Shown one piece after another: positions 9,083-21,000 of a DNA stretch of 64,000 nucleotides. The number at the start of each line of letters is the position of its first letter. The first letter of the stretch is position 1. The position numbers and the translations under genes are program-made. The stretch comes from Musa acuminata AAA Group (lineage: Eukaryota > Streptophyta > Magnoliopsida > Zingiberales > Musaceae): positions 16,079,001-16,143,000 of the forward strand of contig NC_088356.1 in assembly GCF_036884655.1 (NCBI RefSeq). Direction: 5' to 3'. The notes below the pieces were generated by a model. It did no database searches and had not been told where the DNA came from. It was given only the letters and a program-made list of their open reading frames with translations.

Positions 9083-11465
9083 TGCTTTCATGATGTATTT
9101 TCTCTTTTAGTTTAGAATTAATTTTCTTAAAAATTACATGTTTTAAAAAATTATGATCATGCTAAGTAATTTCGAAAATGATAATATTACATATTTTATG
9201 ATAAACAAATAAAATGATCTTGATTGAAAATATGAAATCATGGTTAAGAAGTAATAATGTGTATTATGTTGATTTCCATTGTTATTTCTCGATTTTGATT
9301 AAAAAAATCATGTTTGATTTGAAGAAATGCATAATGATGAAATTAAATATTTTGATTAACAATTTTATGCATGAGATTTTAAGCTATACATGATGATAAG
9401 CATGTGTTATTTTCATGAGTGTATTTGAAAAACTATGGCAAAAATGTGCTCGAATGCATGAACTTGTTAAGATTATTTTTCGGACTTTCTTGATTCAATG
9501 TTCAAATCACTTAATTGCCATGATGATTTTACACTATTACATGCCTTAATAACATGTTGGAAATTATGTGTTTTTATGATCATAAGCATGTTTTATCTTC
9601 ATGATTGAACTTGAAAATCTATAGCAAAATCTTGTCCGAATGCATGAAAGTGTTAATTCCATTTTCGGATTCGCTTAACAATTGGTATCCTAACAATCGG
9701 ATTTTCTCATACACTTATGAAAAATATTTTTCTGAAATGGATTTGATTAAATGATTCCTGCTTATAAATTCCATCTTGAAATATGGATGATAGTATTTTT
9801 TGCAAAGATTTGTTTCACATACATATCTCCTATGATTCATGTGTAGAGAAAGAATTTATAAATCATAATACAATGAGATTTCTTATGCAAAAATAGAGTG
9901 CTTTTGTGATTCTTTGCATTGTTGTCTTGTATGCTTCATGTGATAATATGAATACATGAAACACTTATGATATGATTTTTATGCAATTCCTTGAATTCAT
10001 GAAATGTTTATCTCATCACCTAATAATTCTTCTTGATATTCCTTATGTGATGATAAGAATACATGAAATATTCATTAATTTGTTTTGATACAAATAAGAA
10101 GTTTCGATCATGTATGGTAGGATGTAATTTGACAAATTTGGTACTATCATGTTACAAAATAAATGATGATTAGGAATCATGCATTAATGATGATTGTATA
10201 TTTTATGATTTGGCATGATGCATGCAATGATGAAATATTTATGAATTTGAAATGATGCATGCAATACTTATGACAATGATGTACATGATGTATTGCATAT
10301 GATATGTATCATGAATGCTTTAAATGATGAATATTTGGTATCATGATTAACATATTGATAAATGCTTAAAAATTTTAATGTTTGCGTATCATGTATGATA
10401 TACCCATTAATGATGATTGATTTTTCGGTATCGTGCATGAAAAATAAGGTTTTTGAAATTGTGTATATTTTAATTTGAATATATAATGATGCACAAATAA
10501 AATTGATACTTACCTTTGTCATAATCTGAAAATTAAAAGAAAAAATGGTCTTCCCTTCTTTTTGACAATGACAAAGGGGGAGCAAGAATTTCTAGCGTGG
10601 ATATCATGAAAAGAGGCAAACTAGCTAGCTTACACAATTCAAGATGAAAGCAAAAATTACACTCCTCTAAAGAGAAGATGCAAATGTAACACTTGCCAAA
10701 TTGTTTGCTTGCATCATGTAAAACATTATCTCTTGCTAGTTTGGCATTTTGCTAGCTTGCACTTTGCAAAGAAAGCAAAGATGACACTTCTCAAAAGAGA
10801 AGGAAGAGCTTGTTATCTTGAACATCACAAGCTTGCCAAACAAAAATTGCAAAAGTGCTATCTTGCCTATCTCAAGAAGCAAAACATGCTAAACTTACAC
10901 CTTGCAATGGAAGCAAAATTGCAAGCTCAAACATTGCAAAGGAAGCAAAAATTTGCTAGCTTGCAACTTGCATATTTCAAGAAGCAAGAGTTGCCTTCTT
11001 GAACATCTCTAAATTGCTAGCTTGCAAGTTCTAAAACGTTGTAACATTGCTAGCTTGCATATTCTAAAAGTGCTATATTGTATGCTGTAAAACTTGCATA
11101 TCTAAAACTTGATAGCTTGAATGTTCTAAGCATGATGTAACATTTGCTAAATTTTCTGGCTTCAAAACTGCATGATGATAAAACTTGATATTATGTTTTT
11201 CATGCAATAAGTTAAACTAATATTCCAAACACAAGAATAGTTGGACTTCTCCTTTTTGTTGATGACAAAGGGGGAGAATTATGATGTTATGCATAAGTTT
11301 ATGCATAAGTTCATGATAATGTGTTGCAAGTATTCATGATGAATATTGCAATGAATTGAATTCAGTTTGAATTCAAGGTTCTATCAATATGGCATATTGA
11401 TAGGGGGAGTTTGTTTAAACTCCGGGAGTTAAGTTTAACTCCGTCATCAAGTGGTTGTCATCATC
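9083..11465 (+). other. Spacer of element B
   Basis: AT-rich, with no pol domain. From about 9430 it matches the sequence that follows the RNase H stop in E, so the deletion joins gag to post-pol spacer. It holds polypurine-like sites (10573-10583, 11262-11278, 11400-11410). An array of imperfect GCTAGCTTGCA / AAGCAAA motifs lies at about 10610-11120. TCATGAT-rich AT sequence fills 9900-10500. Confidence 0.7.
10709..11002 (+). CDS. Possible small spacer frame, Leu/Lys/Gln-rich
   Basis: Open frame of 97 codons in the sense direction of element B, rich in Leu, Lys, Gln and Ala and helical in character. Part of it (MEAKLQAQTLQRKQ) is matched in the sense-strand frame of element E's spacer at 42014-42295 (MEAKLLAQTLQRKQ). 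No family is recognised. The frame overlaps the GCTAGCTTGCA repeat array, which by itself produces such a composition, so the match may be only nucleotide homology. No start context or ribosome signal can be judged. Confidence 0.2.
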   Translation: MHHVKHYLLLVWHFASLHFAKKAKMTLLKREGRACYLEHHKLAKQKLQKCYLAYLKKQNMLNLHLAMEAKLQAQTLQRKQKFASLQLAYFKKQELPS

Positions 11466-11478
11466 AAAAAGGGGGAGA
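11466..11478 (+). promoter_or_regulatory. Polypurine tract, element B
   Basis: AAAAAGGGGGAGA immediately before the 3' LTR start at 11480, identical to that of element A. Confidence 0.85.
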
Positions 11479-11479
11479 T

Positions 11480-14400
11480 TGTTGAATCTCGTATTTTGAT
11501 GATGAAAACTACTTGATATATGTTTATGATTTAATCTGCGTTTTGAGTGACGTAGGATGCTTCGATCAGGATGAGATAATTAAAGCAGGAAAATCATGTT
11601 GTGCCGGAGGAACATGTCAGAAGATTGGACGTCGGGCCGGTGGATCGGTCAACGTATCGACAGAAGGCTTCGGGCCGGGGACTCGGGCATCGGGCCAAGA
11701 AGAGTGGGTATTGTGCCAAGGATATCGGTGTTGCAGAGTCAACTGGCCGATTGGGCAATAGGTTGCAGGAGAGGACGATGCGCCGAAGAATCGGACGAAG
11801 CGTCGAGGGACCAATGACATGCCGGACAACTTGGTTAATTGCTTAGGATTAATTGTCTTGATCGAAGTTTTGTTTTAAGTGTGCATGATTAACTACGATG
11901 GAAGAAAGACATGCAGTAGGAGTTGCGCCGGAGTCAAGACAATGATCACGTTGGGAGTTCGAGAGTTCGACGGAAGTTCGGACAGTCGTCGGAGGTTCTG
12001 CGGGAACAAATCCGAGAAGACCATGAGCTTTCCAAAGAAGCTCGTCGAAACTTGCCAAGTGGATCGTCGCAAGTGTTGAAATCTCAGATTTTGATGATAA
12101 AATCAATTGATGGGTTAATTGATCTAATCCATATTATTGAGTTAAGTGTGCAGGAGTAACTATGATAACCAGAAAACACAAAGCAAGAATACCGGAGTCA
12201 AGTTCGATGGACGTTTAAGAGTCCGAAGAATCGTCGGATATGCTGTTGGAACCAATTGAGAAGAAATCGGGAACCTGTCGGAATTTTCGGAAGTTCGCCG
12301 AAGAGATCGTCGGAGGTTCATGGAGATCACTGAGAAGGCTCGGCTACTCGTTAAAGTCATCACAAGTTCGGGAGCTTGCTGGGAGTCCGTCGGAAGAAGT
12401 TCGTCGGAAAGCTCGCCGGAACAAGACTCGACGTTCGCGGTTGAAAACTTGCTTAGGACGTGTTTTGTTATGTAGTTCACTTGCAATTAGGATTAGGATT
12501 AAGAGATAATCCTATATCTTGGTTAGGGGCCAACTGGGCCCAAAATTTGACTTGGTTTGGGCTAAATTTGAAGCCCAACAAGTGAACCGAAGAGTCTGGT
12601 GGTGGCACCGCCCAGCGCCCGAGAGCTGGGCGGTGGCACCGCCCAGCACTGTCAATGTCTAACAGTGACAAGCGGTGGCACTGCCACTGACAGGCGGTGG
12701 CACCGCCAGCATCGGGAACCCAAAGAGAATTCAAATTTTGGAGCCCAAATTTGAATCCTCTTGAGGCCTATAAATACCCCTCAAATCTCAGCTGAGATTA
12801 CAACTTTTTTAGCAGCAAGTGATTAAGAGAAAAGTCTTAGAAGAGTCTTTGCTAGTCTTGTTTTCAATTTGCTAGTGTTCACCTCCTTCTTTCTTGCTGA
12901 AAATCTGTAAGAGAGTGAACCACTTGTAAAAGTTGTAAGAGGGGTATTTACCCTTCCCTTTCAAGAGATTTGCTAGTGGAAGGTGGGAGCCTCATCGAAG
13001 AGGGGCCTCGCAAGTGGATGTAGGTCATTTGACCGAACCACTGTAAAATCGGCGTAATCTCTGGTTTGCATTTACTTATTGTCATTTATATTACTGCAAA
13101 CCATTTGCACTTTAATGCTCTACTGCTTTGTCTCCATCTTACTTATCTCTTCAAGTTAAAACGCAATCGAAACGGGTTTAAACGAAAACGTTACTTTTAT
13201 CGTACGAAGTTTCCGAAAAGTGTTTAAATCGTGAAAAGTCTATCGCACTTCACCGCTGCACTAATTCACCCCCCCCCCCCCCCTCTTAGTGCCGCTCCGA
13301 TCCAAACAGCAAGTTCAGGAGTTTGCCGGAAGTCCGCAGGAGCATCACCGAGGGTTCATCAGATGATCGACGGAAGTTCGCCGGAAGAAGCGATTGACGC
13401 ACCGGAGCAAGTTGCAGTAAATGTCTTAGGGAATATCGTAGTTAGCACAATGATTAAGTTGGAAATGGAAGGTGATCCCATTAACTTAATCTTGGGGCAA
13501 TTGGGCCCCTGAAAAACGCAAATTGGGCCGAATGGATCAACCCATTCGGACCCTGATTTCTGTTGGGAGGTGCAACCGCCCAAGCCAGGAGGTAGCACCG
13601 CCTGGGCTAAGTCTCCGAGCGAGACTGGGCGGTGCAACCGCCTCAGCCAGGAGGTGGCACCGCCTGGGCTCAGTCTCCGAGCGAGACTGGGCGGTGCAAC
13701 CTCCCCTGACAGGAGGTGGCACCGCCTGAGCTCGGTCTTCGAGCTCTGCCAGGCGGTGCAACCGCCTCAATCAGGAGGTGCAACCGCCTAAGCTCAGTCT
13801 TCGAGCTCTGGCAGGAGGTGCAACCGCTCCTGACAGGAGGTAGCACCGCCCAGAGACTCAGTCTTCGAGCTCTGCCAGGCGGTGCAACCGCCTCAGTCAG
13901 GAGGTGCAAATATGAACTGGGTTGGGGCCTATAACGACCCCACCCATTCAGCACTGAAAGTGTATGAACTTACACCGAAATCTTGATCTTTTTCTGTGAT
14001 TCTTAGAGCTCAAAATTGTTGTAAAGGCAAAAAGTTCTTCTCCCTCTTTTCTTCCAAGTTCTGAGTTGTAAAGAGAGGAGAGAAAATTCTGTAAGGGTTG
14101 TCTCCTAAGCCTGTCAAAAGGAGTGAAACTATAAAAGGGTGGTTGGCCTTTGCCTATTTAAGGAAGGCCTCTAGTTGACGTCGGTGACCTCGTCGGTGGA
14201 GGAAGCCAAAAGTGGAGTAGGTCAAGATTGACCAAACCACTCTAAATCTCGGTTTGCATTTACTTTGAGCATCTTATCTTTACTGCAAGCCTCCTCAATA
14301 GCTTACTGCCTTTTGTGTTTTTACGAACGTGTTTCAAATTTCAGTGCTTTCCAAATCGGGGTTTAAGACGCAAATCAGTTTTATCGTACGAACGTCGTAT

Positions 14401-14769
14401 TTCAGTTTGCGCTTACGTTCTGATTTCCATTATAACTGCAAACTGCCTTTATATCTTTGCTTTAACTGTATCTCACCTTATCTCAAGTTAAAGTGGTTTA
14501 CGAATCGGCTTTTATACCGAAATCGCTTTTATCGTACAAACGTCGTATTTTAGTTTACGCTTATATTCTGATTTCCATCATAACTGCAAACTGCGTTCAT
14601 ATCTTTGCTACATCTCTCCTAGTCAAAAGTTGAAGTGATTTACGAATCGGCTTTCTTACCAAAATCACTTCTATCGAACGAATGCAGTTTTCGATTTTAA
14701 TCTCAGAAGGTTTTCCGCTGCACTAATTCACCCCCCCCCCCCCCCCTCTTAGTGCTCTTGATCCTAACA
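11480..14769 (+). repeat. 3' LTR of element B, interrupted by a solo LTR
   Basis: TGTTGAATCTCG at 11480 to GATCCTAACA at 14769, split by 12074-13308. It contains the extra module of about 330 bp (11540-11870) that A's LTR lacks. It also has the GC array (13565-13910), a mutated TATA (TATAACGA near 13931) and a C16 run at 14731-14746. Confidence 0.9.
12074..13308 (+). repeat. Solo LTR (sister copia subfamily) with GCAAG duplication
   Basis: 1235-bp LTR, TGTTGAAATCTCAG to GATCCAAACA, inserted in the 3' LTR of B. It is flanked by GCAAG at 12069-12073 and 13309-13313, a perfect 5-bp target duplication. No primer site or internal sequence follows, so it is a solo LTR left by LTR-LTR recombination. 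TATA at about 12768 (CCTATAAATACC); C15 run at 13269-13283. Confidence 0.92.
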
Positions 14770-15388
14770 CTGGGCGGTGCCACCGCCCAGCCCAAGTGGT
14801 GCCACCGCCTAGCTCTCGGGTGCTGGGCGGTGTGCAACCGCCCAATCTGGCGGTGCCACCGTCAGACCCTTCGGTTCATTGGTTGGGCTTCAAATTTAGC
14901 CCAAACCAAGTCTAATTTTGGGCCGAGTTGGCCCCTAACCAGGATATAGGATTATCTCTTAATCCTAATCCTAATTACAAGTGAACTACATAACAAAAAA
15001 AACATCCTAAGCAAGTTTTCAACCGCGAACGTCGAGTCTTGTTCCGGCGAGCTTTCCAACGAACTTCTTCCGACGGACTCCCAGCAAGCTCCCGATCTTG
15101 TGATAACTTTAACGAGTAGCCGAGCCTTCTCGGTGATCTCTGTGAACCTCCGACGATCTCTTCGGCGAACTTTCGAAAATTCCGACAGGTTCCCGATTTC
15201 TTCTCGGTTGGTTCCGGCAGCATTTCCGACGATTCTTCGGACTCTTAAACGTCCATTGAACTTGACTCCAGTATTCTTGCTTTGTTTTTTCTGGTTATCG
15301 TAGTTAATCCTGCACACTTAACTCAATAATATGGATTAGATCAATTAACCCATCAATTGATTTTATCATCAAAATCCGAGATTCAACA
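14770..15388 (-). repeat. Minus-strand copia LTR fragment, split by element B
   Basis: Reverse complement of the first half of an LTR of the same subfamily as the solo LTR. Its TG start is at 15388 (plus strand reads ...GAGATTCAACA). Its other half should lie beyond element B, left of the window. On its right it abuts ATTAG inside the protease region of chromovirus G1, so it entered G1. Open frames on either strand here are not genes. Confidence 0.85.
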
Positions 15389-16480
15389 ATTAGTACTGCC
15401 CGTGTCGATGAGAACAGTAATCGGTTGTTGTTTGAGAAGGCCTCCAACTTTCATCGTTTGCGGGTTTGAGTAACCGGCTAGTGCATGTACCGTAACTTCG
15501 GTCGGTTGTGGCTCTTCTTCTGCATCTTCTTCTTTATGTTCAAGGCTCTCTTCTGGATGTTCAATGACCTCTTCTTCTACTGGTTCAATCATAAGAAGTC
15601 TCCCTTTACTACAGCGATGCTCACGGCTCCATGGCTCGTCGCAATGCCAACATAACCCCTTCGCATATCGCTCCCGAAGCTCTTCTCTTGTTAACCTCTT
15701 TGGTGTACGGACTTGGTCGACAGTAGGGGAGGCTGAGGGCTTCAATATTACTGGTTGAGGAGCGACCCTAGTCCTCCGAGCTTCATGGTTCAATTACTCC
15801 TCTTGATGTCGTGCGAAAGAGATGGCTGCCATAAGCGTATACGGTTGTCGCGCTTTAACTTCTCCTCGGATCTCCAGCTTCAAGCCCTCATTGAAGGTCC
15901 TCAATAGTTGTTTTTGAGACCAATCATGAGTTTGATTAGATAACCTTTCAAACCTAGTTTGGTACTCCTGAATGGTGGAGGTTTGACGGATCTTTGCTAG
16001 TTGTCCGTCAATATTCTCGTAATCGGTTGGTCTGAAGCGGGTCAGCAGTCCTTCTTTGAATTGTTGCCATGAAAGGACTCCATAAGTATGTTCAAACCAG
16101 TCAAACCACTGTATAGCATCCCCTTTAAGATGTATAGCTTCAATTTTCACCATAGATGCATCCGCGGTTTTGTGGTACTGAAAATATCGCTCCGCGCGCG
16201 AGATCCAACCAATCGGGTCTCCTTCTTCCCATCTAGGGAAGTCCACTCTCATGCATGGATAATTGGGGTCAGTCATAGAGCCTCCCCTCCCTTGGAACTC
16301 ATCTCTTTGGGACTGGTGTGATTTGGCAAAGCTCTCTCCGTGATATGATTTTTTCGGGCTTAGTGGTCGGCCCAATCTGAGTTCGGTAAAGAGCGTCCGA
16401 ATCTTATCCTCCATTCGCGCCTCCAAGGCTTCGAATTTAGCATTGATTGCCTCCTTAGATACCATACTATATGCTTCCAA
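15389..16480 (-). pseudogene. gag-pol: Chromovirus G1 gag-protease, interrupted
   Basis: Starts at 16480 (MEAYSMVSKEAINAKF). A coiled N-terminus is followed by the gypsy gag domain (DFPRWEEGDPIGWISRAE, then WFEHTYGVLSWQQFKE, TIQEYQTRFE). TAA at 15794-15796 replaces the glutamine codon present in G2, in the stretch leading to LNHEARRTR. Beyond the stop the same frame gives a zinc knuckle ([14 protein letters not shown]) and an acidic linker. It then gives the start of aspartic protease (VLIDTGST, catalytic Asp in DTG). There it is cut by the minus-strand copia LTR at 15388. One nonsense codon plus truncation make it a pseudogene. Confidence 0.88.
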
Positions 16481-17784
16481 ATCTATGATGTTAAGATCTC
16501 TCTTTTGTTGTCAGGTTAAAGGCATGTATAGGTTGAGAGAAGTGATGGTCGAAAGGGTTGGTGGATCGTTGGATGTAGGCTACGATTTAGGCTTGTTTTG
16601 TGGCTGTTTTGGGTACAGATTGAAGGTGTGATTTGGTGGAGTTTTAGGGCTATGGATTAAAGTTTTGGATCTGTGGTAGATGGCAGCAAAGGTTTGATAG
16701 AAATCAGTGGAAGTTGCAGCAAGTATGTGCTGTCTTGTAAGAGTAGAATTATCGTCGAAGAAACAATGGTTTCTCGATGTAATTTCTACCAAAAACTTGA
16801 GAGAATTGAGGAGGGATTTGATAGCAAAATCACAGTTTATATGACAGCAAGGATGTCTAATTTAATCAAGAGAATTTCGGCAGTATAACAGCAAGGAAAT
16901 TGGTGCAAGTTGCGATAGCAGAATTCTCGTCGAAAAATTTCAACGGTTTACGACGAAAATTTACAGCAACACAAAATTATTTTTAGAGATGAATTTCTCA
17001 ATAGTTCAATTTTAGATGGAAGCCAAGATGATCTATGAAGTGTATAAGAAATTTCATTCAAAAAAGATTGCAAATAGATGGGTTAAGGCAACAATATGCG
17101 GCTGAAATTTTCTGGAGCATAGATTTTCAAGTATAGCAGATTGGACGTAAAAGATTAGTAGTTTGTATTGAGAGTTTTTTTATGAAACTAAAGGGAAATC
17201 TACTATTAGGAAGTGTCAAAGCTATCATAAAAATTTCGTAGAGATTTAGATAGAAACAACGTAGTATCAAGATCAAACAATTAGTGCTAAGCGGTTGAAA
17301 TTTTACAGTGCAGATTTTCAAGTATAGCATATTAGACGTAAAATATCAATGGTTTATATTGAGAATTTTTTGACAAAACCAAAGGGAAATCTGCTGTTAG
17401 GAAGTGTCAAAGATGTCATAAAAATTTCGTAGAGATTTGGATAGAAAAAGCACAATAGCAAGATCAAACAGATGGTGCTATGCGGCTAGAATTCTGCAAT
17501 GTATCTTTCGTCGTAGAGAGGAAAACTTTGTGATGAAAAGTTTATGCAGCAATATAGGAACAATTTTTTTGGAATTTTTGAATAAGGATAACTAAATTGC
17601 AGCAGCAGTAAGGTAGAAAACCAGAACCTATTGCAATTCACGGGGAGATCAAAGGATGATCCGTGGTGGTGGAGATGACAGCGGAATTTGGCGATGATCT
17701 TTTAAGCAATTGTGGAAATTGCTTTGGGCGGTTGTGGAGGGTTGATGGATGGCTGTGGAAGGGCAGCGAGATGCCAAGAATGCT
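16481..17784 (-). other. Non-coding leader of chromovirus G1
   Basis: Sequence between the primer site and gag, homologous to 27085-28400 in G2 and 54210-55103 in G3. It is A- and G-rich on the plus strand, with repeated blocks (for example AAATTTCGTAGAGATTTGGATAG-like copies near 17233 and 17430, and TATAGCAGATT blocks). No gene is supported. Confidence 0.75.
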
Positions 17785-17796
17785 GCTTTGATACCA
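17785..17796 (-). promoter_or_regulatory. Primer binding site of G1, one mismatch
   Basis: Reads TGGTATCAAAGC on the minus strand, two bases inside the LTR. G2 has TGGTATCAGAGC (28401-28412), a perfect tRNA-iMet match. G1 and G3 share the G-to-A change. Confidence 0.8.
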
Positions 17797-18087
17797 GGTG
17801 TTAGAACCCTTGCAGATTCTAAACTTGGGGTTGATCTCTTTAGGGGATCGGCCTCCTTGGAACTCTATAGGGGTTCCTCCCTCCAAGTTGCTGCTCAAAG
17901 GCTACAGAAAAGATTCATCTATTGCTTATGAAAAGAGGAGGAATACATGACTATTTATAGGGCTTCTAAACCCTAACTCCTAATAGGACTCCTACTCAAG
18001 ACTCCTACTTCTAACCAACTCCTAATAGGACTCCTACTCAAGACTCCTATTCCTTTACAACTCCTTATTCTTTTCTAAGAAACAACC

Positions 18088-21000
18088 TGTCACGCCCCTC
18101 AAAATATCGATAATATTAGAATTCAAGAAAACAAATCAATTCAGGATCCAAACTAACATTTGAGGACACTGAAAAACATTCTATCAAATTCACATCTATA
18201 AAACCTGTGTAGTTTATAATCATATATCACATCACTCGATAATTCACTTTTATGGCAACCCAAGCCAACTTAACAAACATGAACAACATTTATAAATCCA
18301 CAAGCTAAGTAATTTATACAATCAGAACTCCAACCATTTACCACAAGTTCATTTCATCGTAAACTAGACTTAACATTCCGAAATTCCAAATAAGAGAGAT
18401 ATTCTAACACTTTTACACAGTATATCCATTTCGATTCATCGACAACATTTCATTACATACAAAACATGCTTATACAACAATAACATAATAACCAACAAAA
18501 CTTGCCCATAATTCTGAATAGCTATCCACTGCCTCAGCCCAAATCAAACATCTCAAAGAGTGACAAACTGACCTGAAAGATTTATATAACAACGGAGTGA
18601 GCTAAAAACAGCTCAGCAAGTGACAAAGCATATTCAGAACAAAAGGAACGATTTCAAACAAGTAAGGTATCATAATGCAAGGCAGAATACAAGAATTCTC
18701 AAGGATACCATCTCATTAGATACAAAAATCATATGTATCATGTCATTCAAAACATATTTGATTCATAACAAATGGAGCACAGAGTAATTTGAGCATATCA
18801 ATAGCGTACGAGATGTTCCGGAGCATATCAATGACAAATGGAACATTTCGGAACATATCAATGGTATGTGAAGCATTTTGAAGTATATCAATGACATAGG
18901 AAACATTTGGGAGCATATCAATACAAAATACCAAACAGAAGCTCAAACGTCGTACCCTAGCATAGTGCATGTGAGGTTTAACTCAGTGGTGGCTCCACGC
19001 CGTGATGAGTTCTCGACTCCATCCACGGATAGCCCTTTCCTACTCGAGCCCTCTCACCCTGCCCAAGTGCTAGGTCGGCTCTGAATTTCATATCAAACAG
19101 ATAGATGGTGAAGTGGGATTCCAAACATAATATGGTCCATCCATTTCTGAATGACCACCAAACATAATCTAGAGCATCGCGGGCTCTAAACACATACCCT
19201 TTACCATTTCTGGCAAAGGTCCAAATAATCCCACAAACACCAGAGTACAAAAGGGTATTGTGAACAATAAATTGGGACATATCGGAAGCACATGCGGAAC
19301 AATGAAATGTACATGTGCCTTTATGAGTCAATACGATGCAAACATAATCCTTTACAAATATATTCAGATTTGAAAGGAAATGAAAGCAAGAGTATACAAG
19401 GATTCCAAGCAATCACATATAGCTCAATTCAAATAAGAAAGTTATATGAAATCAATTTCCAAAGTAATGAAACCAGAATATGTGAAATCGACCAAAGCTC
19501 GATTTCTGGCAGAATACAAGAGGCACATTGAACAAATGATTCAAACTATTAATCGTGCTCCAATTTACTCAGAAATATATCATTGGATTATACTTTCAGA
19601 TAAGACAGGCTTCATTGAATTGAACTATCCAATAGAGAGAGTTACAAATAATTTGGTAAACAAGGATCGTAGAACAAAATCTCTGTTTGACAGAATTCAT
19701 AATGTCGGATTCAACAGATAACTGGGAAGGTGTTTGGATTCCAAATCTTTCAATCCATATATCAAAAGAAAGATCTACGAGTCTAGTTTCCAATGAAATA
19801 AGCTTTGAATAAATCAACGTTTGCAACAGGGACTTATAAGCAGTTCAGTATCAAAAGGTCAGAAATTACGATCCCTATTTTGCAGAATCTATAGGCTCAT
19901 TTGAAACAGAAGTTTGGGCAGGCAAACTTACTCCGAATTCTTAAAATAAGCTATCAAAACAAAGGTTTATGAGTCTATATTCTTATCAAATAAGTTTTGT
20001 CCAAATCAGATGTCAATACATGAAGTTATAACCATAACAAGGTAGAAAGGTCAGAATCTCGAAAGTTGCACAGATTCGAATCGTTACGTCTAAACAGAAG
20101 ATATATCAAATGCAAGGCTAGAACAATTCAAAGTTCCTCATATTCAAAGCAAATGTAGAGATAAAATTGCAGTAAGGAAAGATCAGGATACTTGCAATAG
20201 GAAAGATTAGAAAGCTTACAATAGGAAGTATCGGAACACTTGCTTGAGAAAAGATTAGAAAGCTTGCAATAGAAAGGATCAGAACACTTGCAATAATAAA
20301 AGATTAGAACAATTACAGGAGAAACAATCGGTAAACTTGCCTTTCAAAGATTTCGATCCGAAGATCCAAAGAAGGTGCCAGCCCAAATCCTTCTACTTTT
20401 CCTCCATATCCTCTCTCTGTTTCGTTTTGTGCTCAAGTTTTCTTTCTTTCTTCGCAACTACACCACGTGCTGAATATTGAGGCACAGTCACCTGCTCTCT
20501 CTTACTCTGATTCCTTCTTTTTCTTTTTCAAACATAGTTGTCGCAGACGCAGCCGCCACCACCGCAGTCGCAATCACGGCCACATGCCCCTTTTTTTTTT
20601 CCTTTCATTTCTTCCTCTTTCCCAAAAGCAGCTACTGCAGCCACCACCGCTGCCACAGCTACCGCAGCCAACGTCGCAGCCGCAGCCGGAGTCGCAGCCA
20701 CGGCCGCAGCCACCACACCCGCAGCCTCTTCTTCCTTCCCTTCTCTGTTTCCTCTCCTTCTCTTCCGGCTGCAGCTGCCACTGTCGCAGCTGCCTCCCCT
20801 TCTCCTCTTCCTCTCTTCTTCCCTTTTCCTTTCTCTTCTTCTTCCTTTCCTTCTCTTCTTTCCCAGCTGCACTGCTGCAGTCGCAGCCTCAGCCACGGCT
20901 GCAGCCTCTTCTTCCTCCCCTGCTCATCTTCCTCTCCTTCTTCTCTTCCAACTGCAGCTGCCATCGCCGCAGCCGCAGCCGCAGCCCCTTCTTCCCCTTC

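Larger units (their letters stand above)
6500..14769 (+). mobile_element. Element B, non-autonomous copia with gag only
   Basis: Copia derivative: 5' LTR (truncated at its left by the insertion of A), tRNA-iMet primer site, a shortened gag, a spacer, a polypurine tract and a 3' LTR that carries a nested solo LTR. Protease, integrase, RT and RNase H are absent. Gag runs directly into spacer sequence that in E follows RNase H. It would depend on proteins supplied by related elements. It sits inside a minus-strand LTR of a sister subfamily (remainder 14770-15388). Confidence 0.85.

Noticed and set aside
14952..15317. Minus-strand frame of 121 codons with Arg-rich composition
   Set aside because: It lies entirely in the minus-strand copia LTR fragment; the same sequence occurs in other LTRs without coding role.
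18878..19826. Small frames inside the 4.2-kb TG...CA unit
   Set aside because: Overlap on opposite strands, with no domains, within a presumed solo LTR.
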